From contig CAXIPT010000018.1 in NCBI GenBank assembly GCA_964030475.1, forward strand, positions 386,567 through 450,566: DNA of 64,000 bases, written 5' to 3'. Positions 10,614-28,144 of this stretch are shown here, piece by piece. The stretch is from Tethya wilhelma. Taxonomy: Eukaryota; Porifera; Demospongiae; Tethyida; Tethyidae. Position numbers and translations under genes: made by a program. A model generated the notes under the pieces. That model searched no databases. It was given only the letters and a program-made list of their open reading frames with translations, and was not told the DNA's origin. Positions within the stretch are counted from its first letter, which is position 1; each line of letters opens with the position of its first letter.

Positions 10614-13600
10614 CTCTCTGTCTCTCAGTGCGACATAACCCTGTATCTCTCTCTCTCCTCACACAACATGCACCCAATACACACCATACTTTGTATTACA
10701 TTCACAAATGCTATCTCTTCCCTCCTATTTTACTCTTTCCCCCCCAAAATACTCCAATACGACAAAAAAAACTCTATAGAAGAAGTCACATCCCCTCAGG
10801 CTAGTACCCCTGTGACTGAAGCGGCCACAGACCATGCCCCTTCTCTCCAACCGCTCGCCCCCAGCGCTGCGATCCCCTCGGAGGGGGACAGTGCCAACGA
10901 GGCCACGGAGCAGGACATTGACATAGAGGGGAGTGGCTCTCCCATGCCCATCATCATCAATGACGATGTGGAGAGTCTTCCGATGGACATAGCCACACCT
11001 CTCAGTCCCGGATCGGACTTCCATCTGAGTGGAGGTAGCGAGCAAGGCGGGGAGGGCGACGAGGGAACAGAGGAACAAGAGACCACTCCCCTGTCTCTGA
11101 CGGTGCCTGGAGGTGAAGAAGATATCGGAGACATTGATGTTGTCGGAGAGGAATCCTTGGCAGCTCAGTCAGAGAGGCTTGATAGTGTACAGATTGATCC
11201 AAGCTACCACCCCGAGTCGGAGGAGCTCCTGTACGAGGGTGACGTGGAACATGAGAACGAACAGCAAGCACCAAACACTAAATCGGGACCCACTCCTCTG
11301 ATGGAGAAGGATTTGGGACCTCTACCGGACGGGGCGGATGCTGTTCCTGGGCTGGAATCGACAAACAACAGTAGCAACAACGTGACCGCCGCCGCCGCTG
11401 GTGGTGGTGGACAGGAAGAAGGGTTTATTGTAGCTGTGCATGATACAAGCCAGGATCTCCTAGATGATGGTCCTAGCAGCTCCACCAAGAAAGAGTCATC
11501 CCTGTCTTTGGCTGGCAAGAAGAAAGATGGAGGAAGTGCCGAGAAGAAGTCTGACAAGAGAAGAGCGTCCACTGGAGGTGATAAATCCAAGCTGGGCTCC
11601 TCTTCTTCTACCTCCTTGTCCTCCAATAGCAAGGAGTCCGGAGTCGGGAACAAGACAGGGAAGAAAATAGGCGCTGGTTCTCCATCGGAGAGTTCTCTCT
11701 CCCCGGCCAGGTTTGTGTGCAGGTCTCTACTGCTACTACTACTGCACTAGTTAGATCTTTCCTTCCCCAACAGGTACACACGCACACACTCACATTTTCT
11801 ACTGTTGCTAAAGTTGATCGTGAAATTTGTGCTGTATTGTAAGATGCACACAAAGGTGTTGCATGTGATGTCCAAGAACAAAGTGTTCTTGTGTTTCGAT
11901 TGAAAATTGACTATGTGCGGTTGCGAATGTTTATTTAGCATTGTGTATGTGTGTAGAGCTCTTTTTAGAGTTCCATACTTACACGATTCATCTTCGTCGC
12001 AATTGTAGTTCGTATCAAACAACTAGCAGATGTTATTGAATGATGATCTGATGAATATTAAGACACCAGATTTTGAGCATTGGAACAGCAAAACTTATCG
12101 AACTAAGGATCGGTTGATGACTATCTTAATGATGTTTAAACGTGAAGCTTCTAACTGGATGTTGCAAGTCTCTATCAGGCTATGGACTGAGTGTATCTAT
12201 CCTAGCTTGTGATGTGCCATTTAAAATTTTCTGCTCTTTAAAACATTGTGCTAATATGGATTGACTGAACCACTAAATTAACTGAAGAATTCAATGTAGT
12301 GATGGATTGACTGTGTTACTTGGATAGCTAAAGCTGAAGAGTAGCACTTCTCAAACGATACCGACTGAGATGGCACTGCAGGCCAGTCACCAGTATAAAA
12401 ATTTAATAAGAGAGAGATAAAATAAAATTCTGGTCAACCACTGAAAGCCTAGTGAATGTGCGTCTGTGAAGTCAAGGAGTGTACAATCAAGAGTTGGACT
12501 AGGTATTGTACCGCTCTCTGGAAAAGACGAACACGTCAACTGCCATTGCCTGGAGGAGTGTTGATGTTCACTAATTTCGTTCCTGCTAGTTAAAATGGAT
12601 GTAGAAATCTTGCATTATCTCAAGAGTTGTATATGTTTCAAATAGAGACTTCGTTGATGTTCAAGGTTTAGTTTTGGATGACGTTTCTGACTATTTTACA
12701 GCTGGAAAGGACGTAGAGATTTGTCAAAGGAGATTCACTTGGAGACTGTTGAAACTAAAGTGTGTGACTTCTTAGAGATAGTTAACGAAAATGAAACAGA
12801 CAGTGATTGACTCGTAAAAAATTAAAGGATTGGTTTTGATAAAATCTTCCAAAATGAATTGGTTGCTAAAATTTAGCTCTTATTGAAGAAAACAAGAATA
12901 ATCACTAAACAATGTGAGAGACAAAAACAAACAAACTATTCTATTGCTCAAATTCTCTGCGTTGACCCCCTCTCTCTCTCCTGTCCCAACAGTAGACAGA
13001 AAGTGTCAATGTGGCACATTTAAAGTTCATTGAACAAAGAAACCATTGCCATAAGACCAAACAATAGACGCAATCACGAAACCTCATTACTGTTACCCTA
13101 AACTTCCAACCAACGTTTAGAATCTATTTACAAATAATATTACTAAAATTAATGCTAGGCATTATTGATTGACTGAACTCACCTAAACTATTTTCTCTCT
13201 CTTGTCATAGGTCGTCCCAGTGCAACCTGTGGGTGAGTGGACTGGTCTCCTCTGTTAGAGCAATGGACCTACAGACACTGTTCTCACCATTCGGACAGGT
13301 GAGATATAATGATTCTATTTAATGCTCACCACTTTATTTTTGTGTTGGTTTTCTATTAAATTTTGTGCTTGAATGTGCATGACCCTGAGAGTATCCGTCT
13401 GTGTTTCTATTTAATGCCCACCAGGTTGTGTCTGCTAAAGTTGTTGCAAAGCCTCATTCAAGGAGCAACCGTTTTGGTTATGTTACCATGGCAACACCAG
13501 ACCAAGCACAGAATTGCATTCGTAAACTGAACAACAGCGAGTTGAAAGGTCGAAAGATCACAGTAGAAGTGGTAAGGGAAAAAAGTGGAAAAAATCAAGA

Positions 13601-16600
13601 GTGTGTGTGTTCTTGTAAGTACTTCTATTCTTGGTTTGATTTTCCAGGCCAAGTCCCAGCCTCCTCTTGGTCGCCAAGGAGACCAGATAGACGAGTCCAG
13701 TCCCTCTGCCACGCCCTCTAAGAGTGGAGAAGGGGGCGTGATCAACAGCTCCAAGGGGGGCAGTGCAGAGAAGGGTGGCGATCGTAAGAGTGACTCTGTC
13801 AAGACTCCTGTTGGAGGAAAGAAAGAAGGAAGTGCGAGTAAGTCCCTGTCGTCAGAGAAGTTGCGCCGTTCCTCCATGGGTAAGGAGCCATTGACTACGA
13901 GGAGACTCTCCGATCACAGAACAGTGAGGGCGGAGCCTCGCAGGAGGTGGGTGTGGTGTACACTGTCATGATAGCAAATGAATTAGTACATTGAGAAATA
14001 ATTTTTGTCCCTTCGACCAATTTAGATCACCTCTTTTGCCACTCATGTTAGTACGTAGCAAAAAAATATTTAGTATTAAAATGTTCAGTATAATTATTTG
14101 TGTGTATGTGTGTTGTTGATTTCTTGTCTTTGTTCTTCAGGTCTCGAAGTCGTGAGCGTCGTCCTCTCAGACGCAGTCGAACCCCTCCCCCTCTGTTTCG
14201 TCGGTCCCCTCCTCCCCCTCCATTCCCTCGTGGGGGTCGGAGAGCGAGGTCCCGCTCCCCCCATCGCGTGGCCAGTGCTGGGATGGGTGCCAGAGCTCCT
14301 GACGCTAGACACGACATCGTGCGAAGGGAGATAGAGCGAAGGGTGCTGAGAGAGAGGGAGAGACAGGTGAGGATGGGTGGGTGGCTGGGTGGAGAGTATA
14401 GAAGAGATAGTTACATTCAGTTCTTCCAGTGTTGATTTGCTTGTGAAGTCCATGCCACATGGTAGAGCCATTGCTCTTACTATTCAGTTTTGTGATTTTT
14501 TTCAGTTTGAGAGTTTAAATATGGTTAGACTAGGCGTATAAAATAGGTCTAGTGGCTGTAGTGTTAGCAGATGGGTGTGAGTGGTACTGTTGGTAATGCC
14601 CCCTCTTCTTCCTCTTGTCTTGATCTAGGTGGAGATGAGACTGGAGCAGCGTAGGATGGCCCACGACCGGCAGCAGGAGATGATGATCAGGAGGCAACTG
14701 GAGGCGGAGCACTCTCGACGGGAGCAGGAGATGGTGCGGAGGATGCAGGAGGCCAGGGACAGGGAGGCTAGGTGAGCAGCTGCCACCGTGGTGGTCAGGG
14801 GGGCTGGAGTATTGCTTGTTGTTTTACTATCTTTATATCTGTACATGAATTGGCCAAAGATACTGCTACAGTTGAAGTGCTGTATTTTAACTTATTATAA
14901 TTATGATGTGCTAAAATTGTGCAATAATAAATTTAATACATTCAACAGCAGTATGATTGGTTTGCTCAATATTGTTATGTTAAATGATGTTTTTGTTTCT
15001 TTCTGTACAGAGAGCGTGAAGTGAGAGAGAGGCAGTTGGCAGAACAGGAGAGGCTGTTCAAGGAGAGAGAGAGGGAGCTGAGAGAGAAGGAGTTTCGTGA
15101 GAGGCAGCGTCGTGAGGCTCTAGAGAGAGAGCTAAAGGAGAGAGAGATGAGAGAGAAAGAGTTCAGAGAGAGGGAGAAGAAGTTGAAGGAGCTTCAGGAG
15201 AAGGATGCTCGAGAGAGAGAACTGAAGGCTCAGAGGGAGAGAGAAGTCAGAGATAGAGAGGCACGAATGCAGGTGTGTTGATTTTGAACTTCTTGTAGCT
15301 TGAAAATATTCACAATCACCACGATCTCTTGTGACACTTTTTGTGTTTGCTGTTTGAATTGATCTGTTTTGAAGATTATTAATTGATCATAAACTTGTTT
15401 TCTTTCCATTTTAATTTCAGGCCGAGCGTGAGAAAGAGTTGAGAGAACGTGAGCGTCGCTTAAAAGAGGAACAAGAGCGTATTGAGAGGGAACGCCACCG
15501 TCATGAGGAAGAACAACGCAGGCTCCGTGAACAAGCAGAACGAGAACGAGAGCGAGCTCGTCTTGCAGCGCTGGAGAGAGAGGAGAACGAGCGGAGGGAA
15601 AGGGAGAGACGTCTACGAGAGGAGAAGGAACAGAAACGTCAAGAGGAGGATAGCCGGGCTAGGAGGGAGCGAGAGCAAAAGAGAGAGAGGGAAGAGATGG
15701 ACAAACGGATTCACACTCAGACTGGCCGTCTTGGCAAGAGACCCTACCAAGATGGAGGCAGTGGAGGGAGCAACAACATCAGCTACGATTCATCCAAGAG
15801 GCAATCTGTTCATGGTTCTTCCGACAGCTATTCTGGAGTAGGGACAAACGTCTTTGGACGATTGGACCCCCCACCTTCGGACAAGAGAGCTGAGTCAGCA
15901 ATTCCAGCTTTGATGTCGACCCATCACGGTCACAGTGACTCCATGAGGCGTGGCAGCGACCACGGGTCAGGACAGGGCTTTGAGAGGAGGAACTCACCAG
16001 GTAAGTTAGTCAGAGTGTCTCTAGATGGACACAGTGCTAAAAGTGTATGTGCTTGCATTCTCTATTCATGGTTGCAGTTAGTTTTTGTTTGTTTGTTTTT
16101 TAATTTTTTTTTGTTTTTTTTTTCTACTTTAAACTGTGTAAACTTGATTTTGTGTTTGGTGGGCTTGCAAATGTTATAATTTGTTGTGTGTGTTCCCACA
16201 ATTATTGCAATTGGATTATTCCATGCACACCTGGTTGCTCTCGGTCAGCTGCAGCGACACCCTAGTGTTGCATCATCCCTCTGTTTGTCTCTGCTGTGAT
16301 TTGATCATCTTGTTGTGGTCCATGTTCCATCGCTGCAGGTGGCTACAACAGTGGTCGTGTCGGCTATACCCCTGGAGGGGGTCGTGATCGTCACTCTGAT
16401 GGGGGATCTTTCACAAGCCCCCTCGCCAGTACCTCACGCACCCTCTCGGCGGTCCCCCACCAGAGCAGCAGTGCCTACAGCAAGGTGTCCAGCGATGCCC
16501 TCCAGCAGACTTTACGCTCCAAGACGGCAGCTGATCTAGCCCACGTGGCTCCAGACATCATCAACGCAGCCACCCAAGCTCTGGAGAACATACGCAAGAG

Positions 16601-18170
16601 TAGCCAGATGAGCCAAGGTGTGATGGGTGGTCAGGGTGTCATTCCTAAGCTGTCGCCACATCTTCACGGTGTGACACCCATCCAGCAACAGTTGAATGTT
16701 GCTACTGCTCTCTCTGCAGCAGCCGCCGGTACTCCTCGTGCGGACATGTACGGAATGGGTCTCCATCAGTCTGTACCCTCGGTCTCGGCAGCTCTCCGAC
16801 AGGCCATGACGTCTTCCCAGGTGGGAGGGGTAGGAGGGATGCCTGGAGGAGGTCAGGGGATGCCCATCGGACGGATAGGAAGAGATGGACAAACGGATTC
16901 ACACTCAGACTGGCCGTCTTGGCAAGAGACCCTACCAAGATGGAGGCAGTGGAGGGAGCAACAACATCAGCTACGATTCATCCAAGAGGCAATCTGTTCA
17001 TGGTTCTTCCGACAGCTATTCTGGAGTAGGGACAAACGTCTTTGGACGATTGGACCCCCCACCTTCGGACAAGAGAGCTGAGTCAGCAATTCCAGCTTTG
17101 ATGTCGACCCATCACGGTCACAGTGACTCCATGAGGCGTGGCAGCGACCACGGGTCAGGACAGGGCTTTGAGAGGAGGAACTCACCAGGTAAGTTAGTCA
17201 GAGTGTCTCTAGATGGACACAGTGCTAAAAGTGTATGTGCTTGCATTCTCTATTCATGGTTGTAGTTAGTTTTGTTTGTTTGTTTGTTTTCTCTACTTTA
17301 AACTGTAAACTTGATTTTGTGTTTGCTGGGCTTGCAAATATTATAATTTGTTGTGTGTGTGCCCGCAATTATTGCAATTGGATTATTCCATGCACACCTG
17401 GTTGCTCTCGGTCAGCTGCAGCGACACCCTAGTGTTGCATCATCTCTTTGTTTGTCTCTGCTCTGATTTGATCATCTTGTTGTGGTCCATGTTCCATCGC
17501 TGCAGGTGGCTACAACAGTGGTCGTGTCGGCTATACCCCTGGAGGGGGTCGTGATCGTCACTCTGACGGGGGATCTTTCACAAGCCCCCTCGCCAGTACC
17601 TCGCGCACCCTCTCGGCGGTCCCCCACCAGAGCAGTAGCGCCTACAGCAAGGTGTCCAGCGATGCCCTCCAGCAGACTCTACGCTCTAAGACGGCAGCTG
17701 ATCTAGCCCACGTGGCTCCAGACATCATCAACGCAGCCACCCAAGCTCTGGAGAACATACGCAAGAGTAGCCAGATGAGCCAAGGTGTGATGGGTGGTCA
17801 GGGTGTCATTCCTAAGCTGTCGCCACATCTTCACGGTGTGACACCCATCCAGCAACAGTTGAATGTTGCTACTGCTCTCTCTGCTGCAGCAGCCGCCGGC
17901 ACTCCTCGTGCGGACATGTACGGAATGGGTCTCCATCAGTCTGTACCCTCGGTCTCGGCAGCTCTCCGACAGGCCATGACGTCTTCCCAGGTGGGAGGGG
18001 TAGGAGGGATGCCCGGAGGAGGTCAGGGGATGCCCATCGGGCGGATGCACCACGGAGGGAGAGGAGGGAAGTTGCCCCCTGAGGAGGAGAGGTACAACCG
18101 TCGGCTGGGACGCTCTGGGGGTCACCACCACGGACAGGGAAGGCAGGGGGGATACAAGGGAAGGATGTGA
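8505..18170 (+). CDS. SAFB: SAFB/SLTM-like nuclear RNA/DNA-binding scaffold protein
   Basis: Nuclear matrix protein that binds AT-rich DNA and RNA in transcription and splicing. Exons: 8505-8660, 8738-8806, 8880-8984, 9058-9130, 10780-11710, 13211-13298, 13425-13571, 13648-13946, 14141-14366, 14629-14771, 15011-15272, 15421-16000, 17506-18170; 1,247 aa. The SAP domain is at residues 9-48 (LSELKVAELKVELEKRGL). An acidic Ser-rich exon follows. The RRM is at about 446-523 (RNP2-like NLWVSGL, RNP1-like RFGYVTM). Then comes an RS-like stretch, a long Arg/Glu coiled coil (about 660-930) and a Gly/Arg-rich end (HHGGRGGK). This matches SAFB order SAP-RRM-R/E-Gly/Arg. A tandem duplication covers 15690-18046. 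I joined donor 16000 to acceptor 17506, which skips the junction and keeps frame. Use of 16339 instead runs out of frame to a stop at 17081. The start ATG follows AAAA. Confidence 0.88.
9811..10109. repeat. Intronic inverted repeat, possible decayed MITE
   Basis: Arms at 9811-9838 and 10083-10109 share CCATCTGGTTTGAGAATG in opposite orientation, about 300 bp apart, within intron 4 of the SAFB-like gene. Flanking sequence on both sides is also similar in direct orientation (TGTGATGGTT.CT.CTCTC near 9759 and 10157). This suggests an old element or duplication. I found no coding sequence. Confidence 0.5.
9923..10040. repeat. Tandem duplication, period 60 bp
   Basis: Two copies of a unit starting GGAAAAGCAATCAAAA and ending CCAATGGTGCTTGAAATTT, about 90% identical, lie between the arms of the intronic inverted repeat. 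Confidence 0.85.
10567..10612. repeat. (GT)n microsatellite
   Basis: An almost pure GT tract in intron 4 of the SAFB-like gene, about 170 bp before the acceptor at 10780. Confidence 0.95.
11711..13210 (+). other. Long intron of the SAFB-like gene
   Basis: A 1.5-kb interval between exons ending 11710 and starting 13211. The donor is AG|gtttgt and the acceptor gtcatag. It is AT-rich. The only open stretch (12030-12212, 60 codons) has no recognisable motif. I see no transposon or RNA gene in it. Confidence 0.6.
15690..18046 (+). repeat. Direct tandem duplication of about 1.18 kb inside the SAFB-like gene
   Basis: Copy 1 (15690-16876) and copy 2 (16878-18046) are nearly identical in exon and intron. 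They differ mainly in T-homopolymer length in the intron (near 16080-16130 versus 17270-17295) and a few substitutions. Each copy holds the end of one exon, its intron and most of the last coding exon. At the junction (16870-16885) the last-exon sequence runs into the earlier exon in the wrong frame. Such high identity implies either a very recent event or two haplotypes placed in tandem by the assembler. Confidence 0.95.
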
Positions 18171-18504
18171 AGGAGGAGTTAAGGAACTTGTGAAGCTGCT
18201 GATTTGATTTTTTTTTTTTCTGTTCTTTTTTTCCCCCATTCTCTTTGTTTACATGTATTCAAGAGTTACTGGATTATGACTTTATTATATAAATTTTATT
18301 TGTTTATTGTTAGGCATAAATTTATGCTAAAGGTATTCTATATCGCTCATGCACATCTTACTTGTAGAATTTGAGATTCATTTTCTCTTACTGTCTCTCA
18401 GTGCACATGTATGGCTGGCTAGTTGGGTGGGGCTAATATGGTGCGCTTTAAATAGAGTTCTGATTACGTCATTTAGCCAGTGTTTTTACCGAGAAAGATA
18501 GGTA
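18171..18504 (+). other. Intergenic: SAFB-like 3' UTR and ADAM10 upstream region
   Basis: No gene is seen. A T-rich tract follows the SAFB-like stop codon at 18200-18235. The segment near 18440-18505 (GTGCGCTTTAAATAGAG) includes a TTTAAATA box at 18446-18453, about 55 bp before the ADAM10 ATG. This could be a TATA-like element. Confidence 0.4.
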
Positions 18505-20570
18505 ATGGGGAGAGCGTCTGTTTGTTGGCGGCTGTGGGCCTCTCTGCTGCTGCTTTGTAAGACATAGATAGTGTATCTACTGTAGTGTTCTATGGTGCAC
18601 GACGTCTCGTACACATTTTGTTTGTATAAATAATTTTTTAAAGATAATTGTCGTTTTGTGCTGCATGCAGTGCCAGGGACAGTGTTGTGTCTCCCTGGAC
18701 TGAAGCATTATGAGACTCTCTCCTATGACCCCGTAACCCTCCGACAGCCACGCTCCTTGACTGGCTTTAAAGACACCAGTGTGGTCCACCTTCACTTCAA
18801 TGCATTCAACAGGTGAGACACTGATCTCATAACTCATAGGACTGATATATTTCCACTTTTTCCTCTTTCAGAAATAGACAGTCAATTAAGTTAAATTGTG
18901 TAGTTTAATAAACCTAGCTTTTCCACTAAATAAATGTAAGCAACATATTTTCAGTCGTAAATTGTCAATATATGTGTGTGTGTGTTTTGGGGTGAGGGTA
19001 GCACATGTTTCAAGTAGGAGTGTTATGGTGTGTGTCATTCAGGGGGCGAAGGGGGTAGCACATGTTTCAAGTAAGAGTGTTGCTATGGGTCATAGGTGAT
19101 ATGGTGTGTGTCATTTGGTGCCTTACTTATGACTAGGCTTCCTGTCATGTTGAGAAGCACATTATTCTGTAACTGCATTAGTTCCTTTTGTAGTACACAC
19201 ACACACACACTGGTAGCTACATTTATGGACTGGGAGTTAATGCCATTGTTCTGTTTCAACACATAATAGTGCTGTATAATATATGGAGCTATTTTTATTG
19301 GAAATATTTCCCTCTACAGGAGTTTTGATTTGGAGCTTGCTCCCAGTAGACGAGTGTTTGCTCCTGGTGTCAAGTTTGTGATGGGGAACGGGACCAATAT
19401 TCCCTACGACCCCCGGACGTTCCACCATGGGCATGTCATTGGTATGTCTCCCCAGTGAATTGACTAGTGTGTTGAATGACATAGTAGTAATTAGCTGCAC
19501 CATATAAAGATGAGTACTATATATGCTGTGTGCATCTGTATGATGTTATTTGATGCACGAATGACCGACTGTTCTAACTGAGTAGCTTGCTCTCACCCTT
19601 TTGTGCACTTCTACTGCTCTCCTAATATGGAAACTGTGTACCCATTTGATATATGTGATGTTGTCATAACTTGTTTCCATATTTATCAGGTGAGAGTCAC
19701 TCATCCGTGTCGGGTCACATCATCAATGGTGTCTTTGATGGTGTCATAAACACCCCAACTGGGGAATACCATGTAGAAAAGGCAAGCAAATTTTTCACAA
19801 ACGATCAAGAGTTTCATTCTGTGATTTATCGCACTGGAGATGTGGACTACACACCAGCCCCGTGTGGCGCTAAGGAAGAGCTACTCCGTAAAATGAAGAA
19901 GATCCAATCTACAGCAATTCCATTGAAAGAACCAAAGAGAATTTACGGTAGTCAGCTTCTAAGGCGGAAAAGATTGACACCAAACATGGGCACCTTTTGT
20001 CAGATGCTAGTTGCAGCAGATCACTTGTTTCTCCAAGCCATTGGAGGCGGTAATGAAGCTAGCACAATAGCAGAAATTGTAGCAGTCATGTCTCAAGTTC
20101 AGACAATTTTCCGTGATACTGACTTTGATCGTGATGGAACTGCAGACAATATTGTGCCTATTATAGCCAAGGCACAGATTCTCGATCAAAATGAACCTGG
20201 TTATAGATTCAATGCTCCAAACATTGAGGTGAACAATTTCTTGGATCTCTGGTCGCAAGAAGATCACTCTCAGTTTTGTTTGGCTCTGCTGCTCACTTAT
20301 CGTGACTTTGCACAAGGGGTCCTTGGTTTGGCGTGGGTTGCTGAACCCCCTGGGGGAAACAGAGGAGGGGTTTGTGAGGGAGCTGTGAGATTGGCAACAG
20401 GAGAGCGTCATCTTAACACAGCCATCGTGACGTTTTTGAATTTTGGTCAACGACAGCCAAGATCTGTCAGTATTGTAACTATTGCTCATGAGATTGGACA
20501 CAATTTTGGTTCCCCGGTTAGTTTTTGATGAATTTTAGAAATAGTTGACTGTTTGCTTTCAAGTTTTATG

Positions 20571-20615
<45 letters not shown>

Positions 20616-20839
20616 GCACACACACACACACACAGCATGACCCCAATACTGCAGAGTGTTCACCTGGTGGAAGTGCAGGAAATTTCATCATGTTTGCTCA
20701 AGCTACTGACGGAAGCCGAACCAATAACAAGAGATTTTCACTTTGTAGTCGAAACAGCATGGGTGCTGTACTGAGATCTACGAGATCAAACTGCTTTTCA
20801 AGTATGATGTATTCATTTCTCTTGTAGTTTATAGAGTTA

Positions 20840-20914
<75 letters not shown>

Positions 20915-21228
20915 NNNNNNNNNNNNNNNNNNNNNNNNNNNNNNNNNNNNNNNNNNNNNNNNNNNNNNNNNNNNNNNNNNNNNNNNNNNNNNNNNNNNNN
21001 NNNNNNNNNNNNNNNNNNNNNNNNNNNNNNNNNNNNNNNNNNNNNNNNNNNNNNNNNNNNNNNNNNNNNNNNNNNNNNNNNNNNNNNNNNNNNNNNNNNN
21101 NNNNNNNNNNNNNNNNNNNNNNNNNNNNNNNNNNNNNNNNNNNNNNNNNNNNNNNNNNNNNNNNNNNNNNNNNNNNNNNNNNNNNNNNNNNNNNNNNNNN
21201 NNNNNNNNNNNNNNNNNNNNNNNNNNNN

Positions 21229-21281
<53 letters not shown>

Positions 21282-22778
21282 CATTTCCATCGTATTAGTG
21301 TGCAATGATGTTTGCATTGGATGTATATAGTAAGAGTATAAACCTGTATGAGTAACTCCCTTTTATTATCTTCCTTAATGAGCATCTCACAGTGGTAGCA
21401 GTGCTGTATGTCCCAATCCAATCCAAAGACAGGGTACCATCCTCTGCAACAATGGTGCCAATGTGTGTCAAGATGGCATCTGCTCTGGCTCCTTCTGTCT
21501 GTCTGAAGGCATGGTGGAGTGTGACTGTGAAAATGTAGACGATCAAGGTTGCCACGTCTGTTGTCGACCCGCTTCTGATGAGGGCGAGTGTACGTCCACG
21601 TTCACACTGTTCCCTGGTAGGGGTCAGTTCAAGGAGCCAGGAAGAACGTGCAACAACTTTGAAGGTTACTGTGACAACAGTAATCCTCCCGAGTACGTGA
21701 GCTCTTGTGTGTACTGCATACCTATTGTGTTCACTTGGTCTCATAGACCACGCTCTCTCCCCTTTGTTTATTGCGCTAAATGCACAGGGAGGGCCTGGTT
21801 TATGAGGCTAGTCTTTACTGTTGTTATTATAAAATTTTACTAGTATGATATACCTCATGTATATGTGCATCGTAAAATTAATGGTCTGTGACAATAGCAA
21901 GTATTGTACCTGCAGATGTGTGTGATGGGCATCTATTAGAGTATATAGTAACATACATTGTGAAACTAACTTTATCACTCACACACACACACTTTGTGTA
22001 GTTGCATTGTTGTCGACAATGAAGACACCCTACGTGACCTCCTCGATATCTTCACCATTGATACCCTCAACAATATAGTCGCCTGGCTCACTGTTTACTG
22101 GTACATCCCTGTGGCAGTCATCATAGGCATAGCCATCCTCATCATCTGTCTTCACTTCACCTACCGACGAAGAAAGCCGCTCAAGAGAAGATTGAGTCGA
22201 GCGAGAAATTCTCTCCGTGGTCGTCCCCCTCCAAGGGGTGTGTCCGATGCCCAGACTGGTGGAGTGGGAGGAGTTGAGAGCTCGGATGGTGGAGGCAGGC
22301 AAAGAAGAAGAAGAGGATCACCGAGGCAGATTACACAGCGTAAGTTTGTCAGGGAAAACTTGAATTGAGTTTATCAAGTGTCCAACAGAATGTGTAATTG
22401 TATAATGGGAAAGTTTCACAGAGTATACAAAACTTGTAGATGTACAGCATTTTTTCTTGTGTTTTAACCTCCATTGATGAGCAGCTAGTGCAAGATCTGT
22501 ACATTTTTATGTTACAGAGGATTAATTTTCAAAGCTATAACTTTGATTTATAGTCAGCTATACACTAGTCAGTGATGTGGACCATTTTAGTTATCATTGT
22601 TGTGTGTTTCATTCACCATGCAGGTGAGGCTCTGAATCGACTGAAGCAGTTCTTCCCAACTGCTGATAGGGACACCATAGGTGGAGTCATGCAAGTCTCT
22701 CAGAGCGAGTCGAAGGCTGTCAAACGGTTACTAGAGCTAGGCTTCCCTCTCAAGAAAGTACCCATTCCCCGTGCGTGA
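18505..22778 (+). CDS. ADAM10: ADAM10-type membrane metalloprotease (disintegrin region lost in a gap)
   Basis: Type I membrane sheddase of the Notch-processing family. Exons before the gap are 18505-18556, 18671-18812, 19320-19441, 19690-20516 and 20636-20801 (436 aa). After it come 21393-21692, 22002-22339 and 22624-22778. A signal peptide (LWASLLLLL) is followed by a prodomain with ADAM10-like KHYETLSYD, a possible cysteine switch (APCG) and a furin-type RRKR near residue 195. The reprolysin domain has DRDFxxGVLGLAWV-like sequence and the zinc site HEIGHNFGSPHD split across the 20516/20636 junction. The Cys-rich part (CHVCC, PGRTCNNFEGYCD) and a single TM segment match ADAM10. The disintegrin domain is missing, and exon phases across the gap do not match, so at least one exon lies in the N-run. 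The tail ends in a CUE-like domain (LNRLKQFFPT...RLLELGF). Confidence 0.92.
20573..20635. repeat. (CA)n tract forming a splice acceptor region
   Basis: The CA repeat, with a short GAGG interruption, runs directly into the acceptor CAG at 20633-20635 of the ADAM10 exon that carries the second half of the zinc site. Confidence 0.95.
20842..21280. other. Assembly gap flanked by (CT)n and (TG)n
   Basis: The N-run is 20915-21228 (314 N). It is bordered by about 73 bp of CT repeat on the left and about 52 bp of TG repeat on the right. The real gap size is unknown. The ADAM10 disintegrin exon(s) are expected inside. Confidence 0.95.
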
Positions 22779-23129
22779 TTTTGATAGTGATATTGATTTT
22801 TGATATTCAAATAGACTTGCACTTTTTAACACACTAGTGTAAGAGTCCTAAATTATTATGCACAATAGATTTTATGTATGCTTATGCTTTATGTGTGTGT
22901 GTGTGTCATTGTGATATGCATTATATAATTTTATTTAATATACCACAGAAAAAAAATTATTATTTAAGCTGAAGTTTACGATACAAAACATGGACATATT
23001 ATTTTAACTGGCTACATAGCTGTAGATTTAATGTGGGTTAGTTTTGGTTGAATAGAGTTTTTTTCATTGGATGATTGCGATCATAGCAGTCATACAGACA
23101 AAAAAAAACAACAATCAGTTAACTATAGT
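22779..23129. other. Intergenic between two convergent genes
   Basis: AT-rich spacer between the ADAM10 stop and the receptor kinase stop. It holds both 3' UTRs. A short GT run is at about 22893-22908. I see nothing else. Confidence 0.5.

Positions 23130-28144
<5,015 letters not shown>

Noticed and set aside
16485..17081. Short SAFB-like end at 17081 as the main C-terminus
   Set aside because: It runs out of frame across the duplication junction into sequence that is coding in another frame; the 16000-17506 splice gives the family-like Gly/Arg end.
20829..21421. ORFs made of ER or TH dipeptide repeats across the N-run
   Set aside because: They translate CT and CA microsatellites plus unknown bases; not genes.
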